DNA of 64,000 bases from Asterochloris sp. CNOR1 (GCA_963969365.1 OZ017749.1:3782001-3846000), one strand, 5' to 3'. Positions 31,291 through 45,800 are shown, counted from the first letter of the stretch. Program-made: numbers and translations. Notes: generated by a model from the letters alone, not told the origin.

Positions 31291-33230
31291 ATGCAAGCAA
31301 GCCTTGATGATTCAGACCAGAAGACAAGTGGGACAATGCTGACAATGATGGCAGGCTGCAAGGTTATTGTTAGGCCCAAGGCCTTTGAGCAGCAGGTACT
31401 GGCATGGCGCCTGGCCACATTTGCATTGTGGCTATTCATCACCGGCACATTGGCAGTGCTTCCATATCCGGCAGCTGGCAGAGTGGGCCTGCTATGTCCC
31501 CAATTCAGCCTGCAAAACTTGCTCTCACTGAGGGTTTGGGGATCTTCTCTGAGCGAATTTGGTGCAGCTTATTTATCTGGCGGGCCTGATGGCCACTGAC
31601 CCCGAGCCTTTCAGCAACAGAACGCCGGGCTGGCTGATCAGGTGATTTGCAATGATTCAGCTTGATTGATCTCCCTGCCGTTCTTCAACGTGCGTCCAGC
31701 GGCGAGGACAGGCAGCTTCCCAGGAGGAGGCCCTCACATGCCTCTGGTGCCTGCTGACGCAGCTATGCTGACACAGTGGCCCTGCACAGCATCTGGCTCA
31801 CCCGATGTGCAGCCCCGTGCCATTCATCAGGAGCCTGTCCCACCTGGCGTCCCAGGCACTCCAGTGCCTGGCTGTGCTCCTCAGCGGCAGCTCAGTGGTC
31901 AGGCTCAGGAGCCACCTGTCCACCTGCCGTAGTGCTGGCAGGCGCTGTATGCAGCTGCAGCAGCCGTCACAGGAGTGCAGTCAGTGTGGGCTGTGACTGC
32001 AGCCCTGCGCGCCCTCTGGGTCAGCACGCTTTCTCTGTGTTGGCCTCAGGATAGCCAGCCTTCGCTCAGGCAGGGTCCAGTGCTGGGGATGCTGCTACTT
32101 ACCCTCAAAGTCTGAAAAATCTTTGCAGATGCTCCTTCTTTGTGGTCTGCTGATGACATCTGTGCTAACCCAAGGTCTCTCCCAAGCCTTCTGCGCCTGG
32201 TTGACACGACTGCTGAAAGGCAGAAAGTGGCTGTCCAGATGCAGGCTGGCAGCGCAGCGCTGTGCTGGGCGCATGTGTTGAGATTGCGCACTGGCTGCTG
32301 ACGAACTGCCAGGGGTGTGGTCACAGCGTTCTTTCTTGCTGCTAGGCACGTCCTGCATTTTAAACGCTTTAACTCAATGCTGAAGCAGTAGGCAATTGAT
32401 GCTGACAGCCAGCATCCTACCTCTAGTGTCTTGTGCTGGCCCATGTGCCGGCAGGGGCAGAGCCCTGATGCAGCCCGTTCCAGAAGGCAAACCTGTGCTG
32501 TGCAGGGGAGGTAATGTGCATGTTCCCCACTGTGCACAGGCCATGACTTATCAGGCTCGGGAGCGAAGTGCCACAGCGTGAGTTACACAGGTGCTGCCAA
32601 GCAGGTGCTGCCATGCTGCCATGCTGCCATCACTGTCTGTGTGCACACTACTCAGGTGCATTGGCAGCTGGCATGGGAGTTGGAGGCTGGGGCTTAGAGG
32701 CAGCAGCTGTGCAGGCTAAGGCAGCTGTGATGCTGTTACATGGTCCAGGAGCCCACAACTTCGGCAGTGCAGCGGATGCAGTATATGAGTTGGATTGTGG
32801 GGCTGGGAGAGGCAGAGTTTGTGCCTGCTGGGCTGAGGCGGCTGTCCTGCAGTCACTCTGTCTTGCTGCACCTGGCCTTGCCACTGCAGCTGGTATGCGG
32901 GAGGCTGACAGTGCAGCACCTGTACCGGCTGCAGTGGTGAGGCAGCTGGAACTGTGCCTCTGTGTTGTGTTGCACACACCCTGGGCACTGCTGTAATTGC
33001 AAGCAGGCCAGCATAAAGCTGGCTCTGACTGCGCAGCAGCTGTGCCGCATGGCCCAGACAGCAGAGCATTCACCGTGCAGGAAACTGAGAGTGCAGGACC
33101 TGTGGTAATGCAAGCTAAGGCAGCCGCCCTACTGTCGATTTCTTTGTGTGCACACAGCCCTGGCACTGTTGGCGCAGAGGTTGCGTTAGTGCCGCAGGTA
33201 TGGCGCTGCAGGCTCAAGTAGCTGATCCCA
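31291..33230 (+). CDS. Unidentified gene, possible membrane protein
   Basis: Open stretches suggest a spliced gene. An N-terminal exon from 31291 (or ATG at 31336) holds a basic stretch and a hydrophobic helix (LATFALWLFITGTLAVLPY). A second region lies near 31805-31960, a third near 32125-32280 (DAPSLWSADDICANPRSLPS) and an Ala/Leu-rich region at about 32650-32940. The N-terminal WR plus helix and the later 'TAERQKVAVQMQ' piece recall the nucleoporin NDC1, but the match is weak and the locus seems short for that family. Intron-like parts around 32560-32720 and 33060-33220 share repeated blocks (caggctaaggcagc, tgtgtgcacac). Product unknown; exon limits not determined. Confidence 0.35.
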
Positions 33231-33817
33231 AAGTGACAGGGACCTAGTCCCAGGTGCCAGGGAATGACTGCACTCTCTCACTGCTGAAGCTGATGCGCCT
33301 CTCATAACATTCTCTGGTCAATCATCCTGGCGCTCAAGGGCCCAGACCTCAGCCAGTCTACCATCGCTGGCAATTCAGTGCCTTATTAGAGGGCAAGCGC
33401 TTCCTAAAGTTTAAGGCTCATCTGTGAGTCAGCCTTGCAGCTGCAGAGGGTTGTGTGTGGCAAGCAGAGGCTCCGCCACATGTTGTCAGTGCATGAAACA
33501 GCCCTGCCCCCCTGGAGGAGCTGGACACCGACGGACTCTTGCATGCACAGCTCCATGGCCCATCCGATATTGAACTCTGCTGCCTTTTGGTTAAAACCCC
33601 TTCACTGATCAGCACCCAGCATCTTCTATGTCTTGTTGCCCCTTGCTGCCCCTTGCATGGATGCTCAGATAATGGATGCACCAGTCTCACCGGAAATCAC
33701 AAAGACAGCTCATTGCAGGTCAAACGCGACAACGCTGGGCGACCATTTCTGCGGTGATTTAACGAAGTGCTAATTATGAGTCAACACGGGATGAGGCTGA
33801 ACTTCAGCTGAGCCAGC
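33231..33817. other. Intergenic region upstream of the channel gene
   Basis: Nearly 590 bp with no convincing coding stretch on either strand. It should contain the channel promoter; no defined element was recognised. Confidence 0.4.
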
Positions 33818-36800
33818 ATGTTCAGTACTACAGACATACTCTTGAGGGTCACATGGGGGGTCACATGGGCAGCCACATATGCATTGCTGCACCTCATATC
33901 TGCACAGGCAGCTCAGTCCGACGATTGTGAGTACCCTCCCAACATGCCATGTGAATCTGTACTGATGCTGATCCCAGCTTGTGCGTGCGGTCGCATTGTG
34001 GTGCCTCTGCTTGTCCATGGTAAGCTGTGGCCCCTTGACATGGCACCTCTCTTGCCTTGCAGACACCTGCATGTCTGGCTTGGGAGCAGGCATTGGGGAC
34101 CCTCAGGGCCAGTTGACAGGCTGGAAGCCACCAAACAACCCTGTCTGCGTGGCCGCCTTTTATTATGGGATATTCATAGGCTACGCCTCCACAGCCACAG
34201 GGGTGACCTGTAGTGGCAGTGGCCTTATCACAGCAATGTGAGTGCACTGTTGGAGCAGCACTCGTGGTACACTGCTTTCCACAGGCGTGCAAGCGCATGT
34301 CACACTGCTTACACTGCCGAGGCAGCAGTGAGTCTGCTGCATGCCATAATCCCACCAGAGCAGCTTGAGGGCACTGACTCCTGGGGCTGCACTGACTGCT
34401 GGCGTCCTGTCAGTCTTGAACTCCCTCTGGGAGGCTCTGGGCTCTCGTCTGCTACAACAATTGCAACGCCAGCACGCTGATTGCACGCCAGCCGATTGCA
34501 CGCCTCGGGCGCTGTCATGGACTGCAGCAGCAGGCGCTTTGCTGCTTGCCAATGCCTCGCCACATCCTGTGAGCTAGTATAAGAGTGCACCTGCCTGCTG
34601 CTTGCCAAGATGGACACCTCGCCCTCTGATGGCCGTGAGCCCTGTTGGACTTGCGCTGCAAAGCCGCGTGGTGCCTTGTTTGTATATCAGGGCTGCAAAA
34701 GATCTCCCTGCTCTTGCTGTCTGCAGTGCTGTGAACAGCTTGGGGCTAACAGGCACCATCTCTCCCAGCGTCTCATCCTGCACTTCCATGACCACCTTGT
34801 GAGTTTGGCAAAGCACACTTCTCGGCCAGTCTGCACTGCTTTGGACGTCTGCTGCCACATGGCTGCCAATGCTGTTCAGCAAGATAATGCTACTTGATCT
34901 GCGTGGCTTATTGCACATTGCAGCAGGTGCCTGTTGACACCGCTGTGTGACAGTGGCTGCCTGTTCCGCAGTGACATTGACACTAATGTCTTGGTGGGAT
35001 CGCTGCCTGCCAGTCTGTCTTCTTCAACTCAAATCACATCCTTGTGAGTCCCTTTCCTGGCATGCTTGCTGGCTGATCAAGTCAAGCAACAGCCAGTCCT
35101 TGTTGATTTGCCGTGGCATGTGCAGTCTTGTGAAAGCTTCAGCATGGTCAATGCTGATTTGTTTTGGTGTTCTTCTTCAGCAATGTGGCATACAATTCTG
35201 CGATGTGCGGGGCCAACCCCTTCACAAACCCCTCAGTACTCCAGTCCTCAGGCACAGCCATTGGGACCACATGCGCACCGTGAGTAAGGCTAAGCCACTG
35301 TGCCCCACTGCACTCTTGCAATTGAGGCAGTAGGTGGCCTGGAGAAGCACAGTAAACACGCCCCTGCCTGCCAGCTTGCTCATCGCATCCCTGAGCTGCC
35401 TTGAGCACCTTCAGATCCTCACAGTTGTTGCTGCTCATTGCTGGCCTAGCTTTCTGAGCAACACCTCTGCTGTCCTGCAGTCCGCCGCCACCTCCGAGTC
35501 CTCCATCGCCTCCTCCGAGGCGGGCAGTGTCTTTGTGCACGCTATGTCAACTACCAGATGTTGTACAATTGAGCTGTGCTGGCACACTTTCCACACTTGC
35601 AGTTACTGCTGTCATGCGCTCCGCAGCCTGAACCTGTTGCTTTGTTGCCTGCAGTCCGCCACCGCCTCGCCCACCTCCAAGCCCTCCACCTCCGCCCCGC
35701 CCACCTCCTCCCAGGTGCTGATTGCTGCACTGTCTTGCACTCACTGCCATCTGCTTCTGCAGTCCGTCCCATGCTGCCTGGGGCTAGCAGCTTTCTCAGG
35801 CGGCCCGATTGCTGCACTGCATGCTGCCTACATGTTTTGCTGCTGCTCATGCCTAAGCGCAGAAGCGTCTGCCTGCAGTCCGCCACCGCCAAGCCCACCT
35901 CCACACCCTCCACCGCCGCCAAGCCCACCTCCTCCCAGGTGCTGATTGCTGCACGCACTCCCATCTGCTTCCCACAGTCTGTCTGATGCTGCCTGGCTTG
36001 TCGCTCTCTGAAGCGCTCTAGTCACTACACGACATGCTGCCTACTTCAGCTGCTGCTGATCATGACCTCAAGCAGCCTGCCTGCAGTCCGCCGCCGCCAA
36101 GCCCACCTCCCAGCCCTCCACCGCCGCCCAGCCCACCTCCTCCCAGGTGCTGATTGCTGCGCTGTCTTGCACTCACTGCCATCTGCCTCCTGCAGTCTGT
36201 CTGAAGTTGCCTGGGGCTTGCAGCTTTCTAGTACCGCCGCGGTTGCTGCGCGGCATGCTGCCTACATCTGCTGCTGCTGTTATGCTGAAGTGCTTACCTG
36301 CAGTCCTCCACCGCCAAGCCCACCTCCCAGCCCTCCACCGCCGCCCAGCCCACCTCCTCCCAGGTGCTGATTGCGGCGCTTTCTTGCACTCACTGCCATC
36401 TGCCTGCTGCAGTCTGTCCAAAATTGCCTGGGGCTTGCAGCTTTCTCAACCGCCCCAGTTGCTGCCTACATTGGCTGCTGCTGGTCATGAAATGAAGCGC
36501 CTGCCTGCAGTCAACCACCGCCGCACCCACCTCCAAGCCCTCCACCGCCGAACCCACCTCCAAACCCTCCGCCGCCGCCTCCAAGTCCGCACCCACCTCC
36601 AAGCCCTCCGCCACCTCCGCCGCCACCGCCATTGAGGCAAGACTGCTGCTGATTTCAGTGCCAAGCTGATGAAGCATCAGCTGTGACACGACTGGCTCTG
36701 CTATGTTTGTCCGCAGTGTCGTCTGGCTGCCCAATACTGCAGGCGCAGTGCATGCTACCATGTTGTTTGCTCCCTGACCCTTTCCTTGTCTGCCTGCAGT

Positions 36801-39800
36801 CCACCACCGCCACCTCCGCCTCCAAGTCCTCCACAGCCACCAAGGCAGGCACAGTGTTGGCCATTGCTTTTTGCTGCGCTGCACTGCGCTGCGCGGCGCT
36901 GTGTTAAGCGCTGGCTTTTGCCTTCTTGAGCTCGACAGCTCTCGAAGCTGCCAACTCACCCTTGGCAGACATGAGGCCCATCCTGCGACTACAGTTCATG
37001 CTCATTGTACCTGCTTGCCGGTGCACATCTTTGTGCCCAGTTGCCTGCATTGCACCCTGTCCTGCCTGCAATACATGCTCATGGTACCTGATTGCCTGTG
37101 CACGGCTGCCTGAGCACATGCCAATGTGTCTTACTAGTCTGTCTGAGCACCACTCCTGACCGCCTGCAGGCCGCCTCCACCTCCAAACCCTGCGCCGCCA
37201 CCTCCACACTCTCCACCTCCACCTCCAAACCCTCAGCCTCCTTCTCCAGAGCCCCCACCACCGCCCAGGCAAGGCTGTTGCTGACTGCGGTGCCAAGTTG
37301 ATGATGCCTCAGCAGTGCTCAACTGATTCTGCTGTAGTTGTCCACGGTGCCTTTTGGCTGCTCAATACCGCAGTTGCAGTGCATGCCACTGTGCTCTTTG
37401 CACCCTGACTCTGCTGTGTTGTGTGTGCAGTCCCAGACCGCCACCACCTGAGAGCCCGCCACCATCTCCAAGGTGTATGCACTGAGCTTGAGACTGCTGC
37501 CTGGCACAGACAATGAGGCTTTCATGGCAGCATCCTGCCAAAGTGCTGCAAAGGCTGGAGCTGGCTTGTTGATGCACTGTTCACGACCTGGTCACCCAGA
37601 CCCCACCCTGCTGATCCCCTGTTCTCCCTGTTCAAGCGCTTCAGCCCTTGCCTTGCAGTCCACCACCAATTACCACGACAGCACCCCCAACCTCCACAGA
37701 GCTGCCTAGCTCGACCTCCACAGAGACGCCGAGCCCAGCTTTCACAGAGCCATCCAGCATGGTGACGCCCACCACAAGCAGCACAATGGCACCTACAACG
37801 ACCGCAGAAGCGCCCTCCACGCTGGCCCCCAGCACCACCACAGGGGAGCCCTCATCAGAGGCTCCCTGCATCACCACATGGGAGCCTTCCTCAGAGGCTC
37901 CCAGCTCAACCACAAGTGAGCCTTCAACGGCATCTCCCAGCCCCTCTACAGAGCAGCCCGCCACCGCTACGCCCAGCACCATAAGCAATGAGGCCACCAC
38001 GGCTCCTCAGAGCACCACCACAGCGGAATTCACGACGGCACCGCCCAACAGCGCCACAGAAGCATCCAGCACAGCTCCGCCCACCACAGATCCGGCATCC
38101 ACATCAGCTGCGCCAGGCACCACCAATGAGGAGCCCACCACAGCTTTGCCCACCGCAGCTCAGGGCACCACATCAGCCGCACCAGGCCCCTCCACAGGGG
38201 AGGCTTCATCAGAGGCTCCCAGCTCAACCTCAGGCGTGCCTTCAACGGCGTCACCCAGCTTCTCTACGGAACAGCCTGCCACTGCTCCGCCCAGCACCAC
38301 TACCAGTGAGCCCACGACGGCACCGCCCACCACCAATCCAGAGTCCACGCCAGCTGCGCCAAGCACCACCAGTGGGGAGCCCAGCACAGCTCCGCCCACC
38401 ACATATCCAGAGTCCACGTCAGCTGCGCCATACACCACCAGTGAGGAGTCCACCACAGCTCCGCCCACCACAGATCCTGAAACCACTTCATTTGCTCCAA
38501 CCACCTCCACAGAGGAGCCTGCAGCATCTGCACCTGTCCCTGCACCAGCTGTGCAGCCAGGGATGGCTTCACCCGGCTTTGCAGCTGCTCCCCCCAACAT
38601 CACAGCTGAAGAGCCTGGCACAGCTGGGCCCAGCACCACACAGGCAACCTCCACAGGACCCCCTCTAATGCCGACTGTGGAGCCCACCACAGCCCCTGCT
38701 AGCACACAAGGGCCCACCTCAGCTCCTCCTGCTACCACAACCAGGCAACCCACCACCCCTGTGGCAACCAGCACAACAGCTCGTCCCAGCAGCACAGCAC
38801 AAAGTGAGCACGGCCAAGCATGGCGCTTTGACCCTGTCAGAGGTGCAACCTCAAAGTGTATTGCTGCAAGCTGACAAGCAATCTGGCATTGACCGTCTGG
38901 GGCCTCTGCAGCTGCACCCTCAACCACAACCCAAGCGCCAAGCCCATCTCTGCCCCCAGGGCCCAGCATTGTTCTCAATGGGCAGGCCAGCATCACAGTC
39001 CAGCAAGGCACCACATACAGCGACCCAGGAGCCACAGCTGTAGACTCAGCTGGCAGCGCCCTGAAAGTCACTGTCACCATCGAAGGTGAAGCCTCTGAGC
39101 GTTGCAGCACCTGCCTGCCCAACCTGCAGACAGCAGCGCTTGCAATACGGTCTGCTGCTGAGTCTGCAGGCAACAGAGCGTTCAGCACTGCCCAGCCCAC
39201 CCCTCCTAACGGTGCTTCCTCCCCACAGCCCTTCGTCTTCGTCTACACAGCAATTGATGCCCAGGGCCGCACTGCCATTGTGAATAGAACAGTCACAGTG
39301 CTGGACCCCTGCACACTGCCTGAGGGCTGGTGCAGCAACATTGGTGAGTGTGGCTTGCCTCCAGCCTGTTTGGTACGGGGCAAAAAGTGTACGTCCAGGG
39401 TTCATATTTTACCTGCAGGTGCCTGCTCCAAGTTTGGCGTCTGTCTGCCAAGCACCTCCCTGGCGTCCAACACAGCGCCAAATCTGACCCTGGACACCAG
39501 CGTCCTGGGGCTGACAGTCCAGGTCAATCAGAGCAGCACATATGCCGCCTGCAGCTCAGGTGTCAAGCCATCCCTTGCTGCACCCTGCGAGCCTGGAGGC
39601 AGTGCAACAGACAAACAGGACGGCAACTTGACTGCCAGCATCCTGGCCTGCCCACCCTCCAGTTGCCTGCCTACCTACTGCACAGGTGAGGCCTGTCTCA
39701 AAAATGCAAGTTGCCACTGCCCTGCACAATAAAGATCTCCTGCACCATGCCAATTGCATCTCCTGTGCATGCAGGGCAGGAATTCAGCCGAGTTGGCCTG

Positions 39801-42800
39801 GCCAACTGTGCCATCAACACCAGCCAGCCTGTGGGAACACCCATCAGCATCAGCTTCCTGGTCTTCGACAGAGGCACTCCTGTGCTGAATGCAACCGCTG
39901 GGCGCACCTTGGTCATTGGATCCCCTTGTGCAACAGGTGATGTGGACACAATGAAGATCATCATCACACTTACTTGTGCCCAGCAACACTGTGTCCAGCA
40001 GCCAGTCACGCTGACAGAGTTGTCCTTTCGCAGGGCAGTACCTCTGCGGCGGGAAGTGCTACCCAGTGACCTGCTCTATGGCAGCATCACTGGGGCTCAT
40101 CCCCTCACCTCCCGTCATCAGCCTGTCCACCACAGCCACTCGATTGCTGGGGTCAGAGTCAGACATCAACTTTGCCTACGGCTCTGCAGCCCCACTCTCT
40201 CTGTCACCATGCCGTACTTCTGGTAGGTTACACCCTGTGTCCCCTGCATTCGTTGACCTGCACTGACTAACTTTGTCTGTGATGCCTTCATGCAGCGTCC
40301 CAGGCCAATTGTGCAGTCACTGCCTTTGACAAGCAGGATGGTGACATCTCTGCTTCTGTGACAGTGGTCCCTACCGTGCTGTGCCCATACACCAATGGTA
40401 GCACATGCGCCTCATGCTCCCTGGCCCCTCTGCAAGCAGGCCAGTGCTTCCCAGCCAGGTGGGTCTCAGACTCCCCCGCTTTTGCCCAACCAGTGAGATT
40501 GCTCAGTCCCATGCAGGTGTGACCAACCCCAGATTTGGCCCCTGACTCCATGCAGGTACCAGCTCACGTACTCCGTCACAGACACCTCGGGCACAGCGGC
40601 TTTGCCCCTCATCTTGAACGTGAACATCTATGAGTCCGGTCAAGTACTGGCCAGCCTTCTGCTGATGAGCCAAGCCCCCAGTGCATCAGTTGCAGCAGCA
40701 TGGGCAGCTAACCTGCCCCGCACGAACTACAGCGGCAATGCTGCCCTGCGCTCAGCGCTGGCCAGCTCCCTGTCAGCATGGCTGACCACGGTGGGGCCCA
40801 GAACTGCAGTGGCAGAGGCAGCCACAACTGTCTTTGACAGCGTGGACGCCTTTCCTTATTCGGCAGTCCAGCAGAGCGACGTGGCCCTGCTCAGTGCAGT
40901 CCTTGTACAGAACCTCAGCTCATACATCGTGAGCAACACCTCCAACACCTCTGGCAGTGTCCCCAGCGGGCACTTTGCTGTGCTGGTAGCCGTGCGAGTT
41001 GTCGTCAACACCACGGCTTATGCCATCACCGTCAATAGCAGCAGCTATCGGCGGCGGGAGCTGCTGGCGCAAGCAGAGGCTGACCCTGACTTCACGCTGG
41101 CAGCCACCCAGACCAGGGCACCGACCTCTGCTGCTGCGGCTGCTGGCAGGCCCCAACACAGGCACCTTCAAGCAGACACCAGCACCACCATCCCAGCTCT
41201 GCAGCTGAAGCTGAATCTACTGATCAGGGCCTTCCAGAGCGTGTCAACATGCAATGCAACTGCCATCACCTCCCTCTACTATGAGGGAGTGGCTCCCCTT
41301 TTCCTGGCTGCCAGCTGCAGTGCTGCCAACAACAGCGCTCAGTCCAGCAGCACCTCGGCAGCCCTGAATGCCTACCTGTTGCAGGCAGCTTCAGTGGCCA
41401 GCAACAAGCTGCTGCCCTATCAGGTGCTGCAACTCTCAGGCATGCCGGTGGCAGCAACCATCACCCCAGCTGTGGATTCATTGCTTGCTGAACTGGCAGC
41501 AGTGATGGAGGCGACCCAGCAACTCGTCCAGCAGGGCGCCGGGAGGGGTGCCATCGTCACAGCTGTGGCTGTGGCAGTGACGTCCCAGTCTCAAGGGGCA
41601 GCGGCAGCGAGATCAATCACATTGCAGGACTTGACAGCCCTGTCAGCTGCATCCTCAGCCTCAGAGGATGCCTCAATGAGCAATATACGGGCCGCCTATG
41701 ATCCCGTCTCTGGTGCTGCCACAAATTATTCTTTCGGCTCTGTGTCGGTGAGTAACAATCAGATCTGCTCAGAGTATAGCATCCGTGGCAAGCACTAGTG
41801 CAAGCCCAATGGCTTTGTGTGCACTGCATCCTTGAGTTGCCTCTGGCATGCAGGCAACTGAGCAGTCCATGCGGATATCACTAGCCAGCTTGCAGGTGCA
41901 GCTTCAGAGGTTACAAGCTGCCACACTGTCAGCTGCACTGGCTGCACAGTCCAGCACACCATGCGCTAGATTGGATGGCGAGGGACAGTACTACTTCCAG
42001 GTCTGGACACAACGCTTTTGCATATTATTTGCTGGCCCGCACTCAGCATAGTGACTTGCCTGCAGGTCATTGGGAGTGACAGCCCCAGTGCCAATTCATC
42101 AGTGACAGCTAGTGCATCAGCAGAGATTGCAGTGCCTTGGCTCAAGCGTCTGTGGTACGGCTACAACGTGTATAGCACCAGGAATCGTCACCCTGCTGAG
42201 ACTGTCACAGAGCAATACAGGGAGCGCTTCCTAGGCTCAAAGGGCAGCAACAGGTTGCTGACAGGCCTGTTCTTACAGCAGGTGCGGCACCTTCACAGCT
42301 GGCAGCACCACATGACTGGGTCACACCACTCACAACCTGGCTCCTTTGTCACACCCTGAGACATCTTGACTGTGTCTTGCAGGAACGCTTTGTGCTGAAG
42401 TGCCAGGGCCACTTTGGGAGGCTAGGATTTGCATGCCAGGACCAGCAGTTTGCCTACCTCAGTCAGTGTGAGGCAGAAGCTGGTCCTCATTGTCTGCTGT
42501 TATTTCCATGCCTGCCTACTGGCTGTTGACAAAGGGTTGCTTGGTGCAGCCTCTGCAAACCGGACAGGATCGACAGCCAACAGCCCTTATGGCTATGACC
42601 CTGTGTTTGGCACCTACTCCAGTCTGTGGAACATCCAGCTTGTTGGGCAGGAGGGGTCTTTCTACAACCTCACAACAGTGAGAACGCCATCAATGCGTTG
42701 CCCCTGAAGAAAGCTTGCATGCACAGCTTTCCTGCCTGGTGATGCTTCAATTCTATTGAAGCCCACTTCTGCAGGGTTCTGGAGAGTCAGATTTCTCTGG

Positions 42801-45800
42801 CAATCCCTTTGGCTTCATGGATGAGAAGATGCCTGGTGCCCTTGTGAACTTCCCTGCATTGTTCACGACACAGATGTCAGCACAACGCAGTGTAGATGTG
42901 TTGCAATACCTCCTGGTAAGGACCATAGTTGCCCTGCTCTTGCCATGACAATGTGTTTCAAACTCACGCCATAGTCTGATGGTGTGCACCCCAGCTTTGC
43001 GTGTCAATTTGCAGGACGGCAAGTACTTGACAAATGGGGTGCAGCAGGTACAGCTGAAGATGGTGGCCTTCAATGGCAATGCACGGCTTTTTGGCTACTT
43101 TGCATTGACATTCACCTGGAATCGGGACGGCTCCATCACCAGCAGCATGTCCTTCTCTGCGCTGCAAGTGGTTCCCTACAGCGCTGCGCGCACAGAGTGA
43201 GTCTTGAGCTGCCTCCCAGGCTTGCTGAGGATGCTGTGCATCCATCTGCATCGCATCAGTAAAAACCTCAGTGTGACACACATGCCACCTAACTGTTTGA
43301 TTTGCTGCTGCTGAGGCTGAACTGCTTTTACCAGTGATTCTGCTTGGCAATGCAGGTGGCGCCACATCATCATAGATGCGTTCTTGGTGGTTCTGGCAGC
43401 ATGCTTCACAGCATTCACTGTCATCAAAGTGCAAAGCGCTCAGCGGGATGTTGGCGGATCACTTTGGAAGGCCTTGAAGGAACACCCCCAGCTAGCCAAC
43501 GACTGGGCCATCTGCATCGCGCAATGGACGGGTGACATCTCTGCAGTGCTGTTGTTTTAGGAGCCAACACAACTTGACGTAGCTCATGCTTCTGGCTCTT
43601 GCTTGCAGGCCTGGCCTTGTACCTGACATTTGCCGTGCGTCAGTGCATCAATCTGCAGCCCCAGCCGTACTATGAGGTCTATGATTCAGACGAGTACGCT
43701 CAAGCCAGGTTCTTCCTGCTCGACCGCATGGAGCCTCCTGCACCGCCTCCACTCGTCGAGAGCCCTCCCTTGCCACCACTGATGCTGGCCTCTCCCCCAC
43801 CAGCACCTCTGAGCAGCCCTCCAGAGGCCTCCCGCAAGTTGCAATCCCTGGCAGATGGCTGCTGGTCATCTGTGCCAGCAGCTGAGCAGCCAGATCCTGG
43901 TCTGGACAGACTTTGGCCCCACGTGCCACTCAGCCATGCAGAGAGTCCTGGCGATGCAGATCCCACAGGGCACGCACGGCACCTGATGGTCACCAACACA
44001 ATCACAACCCCCACAGAACGAGGCGGCCCAGATCGTTGGGAGTTGCCCAAGAACACCACAGGTGATGTGCTGTGTTACTGTCCTCGTGACCTGAACCCGC
44101 ATTTTCCTGTCAGAGGTGCACTGCTGGCAGCAAAAGAGTCCACCGATGAGTTGGCTGGCGCTTGGCTTCAGGGTTCAAGCAGTATCTTCAGTTTGCTGAG
44201 GCCATTGACACACTTTACGAACTGCACAACTGGTTCATATTCTTTCATTCCAGCATTTTAGTACAACTAGTGATTCGCTGGCTGCAACAATGGTGAGTTG
44301 TGGTCTCCTTCCCGTTGCTTTGGGTTGATCACCAGCATCACACACTGAACAGTGTGTTCCAGGGACTTCCAACCCCGTCTTGGAGTGGTGGCCAGAACTC
44401 TGGCAAGGGCCTTGCCAGCTCTGTTTCACATGATGCTGCTGATTTGTGTCTTACTCCTGTTCATTCCATACCTCCTCTGCATCATGTTTGGGGAGACCAC
44501 AGCCCAGCTGTGTACCTTCAGAGGTACGCATGCATGATGTGCCTCCCAGCACAGCAGAGGATGCGTAATACAATTTGAGTTTCTGCCATCAATGCAAGAG
44601 GGATGACGATGGCTGCAGGTTCATCGGAAACCTTCTTCAGCTTGCTCATAATCGGCGATTTCATGGGAACAAGGGATGATTTGCATGCTCAGCAAAATGT
44701 CTTCATCTTTTCCTGGACAGACAATCTTGCTCAGGTGAGTGGCATGTGCTCAAGTGTTTGCGTCCTGATTGCTGCTGATGCCTGCAGCTATGGCACAAGG
44801 ACTCAACTGCCCTCTTATGTCCTTCAACATGCAGTCTCTTTACCTGTGGGGCTTTCCCTTCTTCATCAAGGCTTGCTTCCTTGGCATCATCATTGGAATC
44901 ATCATTGACACTTTCCATGGGTAAGGGCCGGGCAAAGTTTGACACTGTCATGCTGAAGGCGCTCACCTTCTCTGCGCAATGTGCAGACAAGAAATCAGAG
45001 CACGGCGCCTTGTCAGGGAGGCTAAAGCTTCCTTGGAAGTGGCAGAGAACTTGTACTGCCTTGGCCTGGACCAATGGCGCATGTTCGTAAGGTCTGCCTG
45101 ATGCTGCACGCTTCAGGTCCATGCTTCTGACCAAGCTCCTCACCGAATTGCCCTCATGCAGTCACAAGCCATCTAGCATCCGCGTCCTGCAGCTGGTCAT
45201 GCGACTGCGCCAGCGCAGGAATCAGCCCACAGGCGTCCGCAGCTCAATGCTGTTGATGAGGTAGGGACATTGTCAACTTGCCGAGGTTTTCATCATGCCT
45301 GCTCTGTAATTCACACAGCAAGGACTCATCTGAGCTGGCCATCACGCACTAGACACAAAGCGGTCAGCTTGTCTCGTGAAATGCTTTAAGCGCTGTTTTT
45401 ATCCAGTCATCACACCACCAGCTGTCTGTTGCAGGATCTTTGGTAAGAAGCTGCACGGGCCTCATGAGCCTGGAGAGGGCAGCCCCGCTAATGCCTGGCT
45501 TGCAGCGCTACAGCAAGCCAGGGCCAGCACGGGCATGTCTCGGGATGCCACGCGTGGTCTGCTGACTGCCTTTCACCAAGGAGGCACTCATCAGGAGGAG
45601 ATGAAGGGGGACCTGTGGGCAGGCGACCAGATGTTGCGCTTCGAGGTTGATGAGGCAGTGCGTCTGCTTGTCAGTCTGGCGCATGCACCTGAGGCTCTCT
45701 TTGGCTACAAGAGCAGTCGCTGGTGAGTCCGCCCTGTACAAGACCCCATGTGCAGGCCCCCACCTGGATTTCAGCAATACATGTCATTGCAGCCCCTTCA

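Noticed and set aside
38160-39200. Long open frame (about 346 codons) on the minus strand
   Set aside because: It is antisense to the Thr/Pro-rich block; repetitive ACC/CCC codons leave the opposite strand free of stops. The + strand has splice sites and continues the channel gene.
44062-44171. Apparent frameshift between the two channel copies after NTTG
   Set aside because: A 110-bp intron with donor gtgatg and acceptor ttcag joins the frames in both copies (NTTG to FKQYLQF / FQQYLQF), so no damage is needed to explain it.
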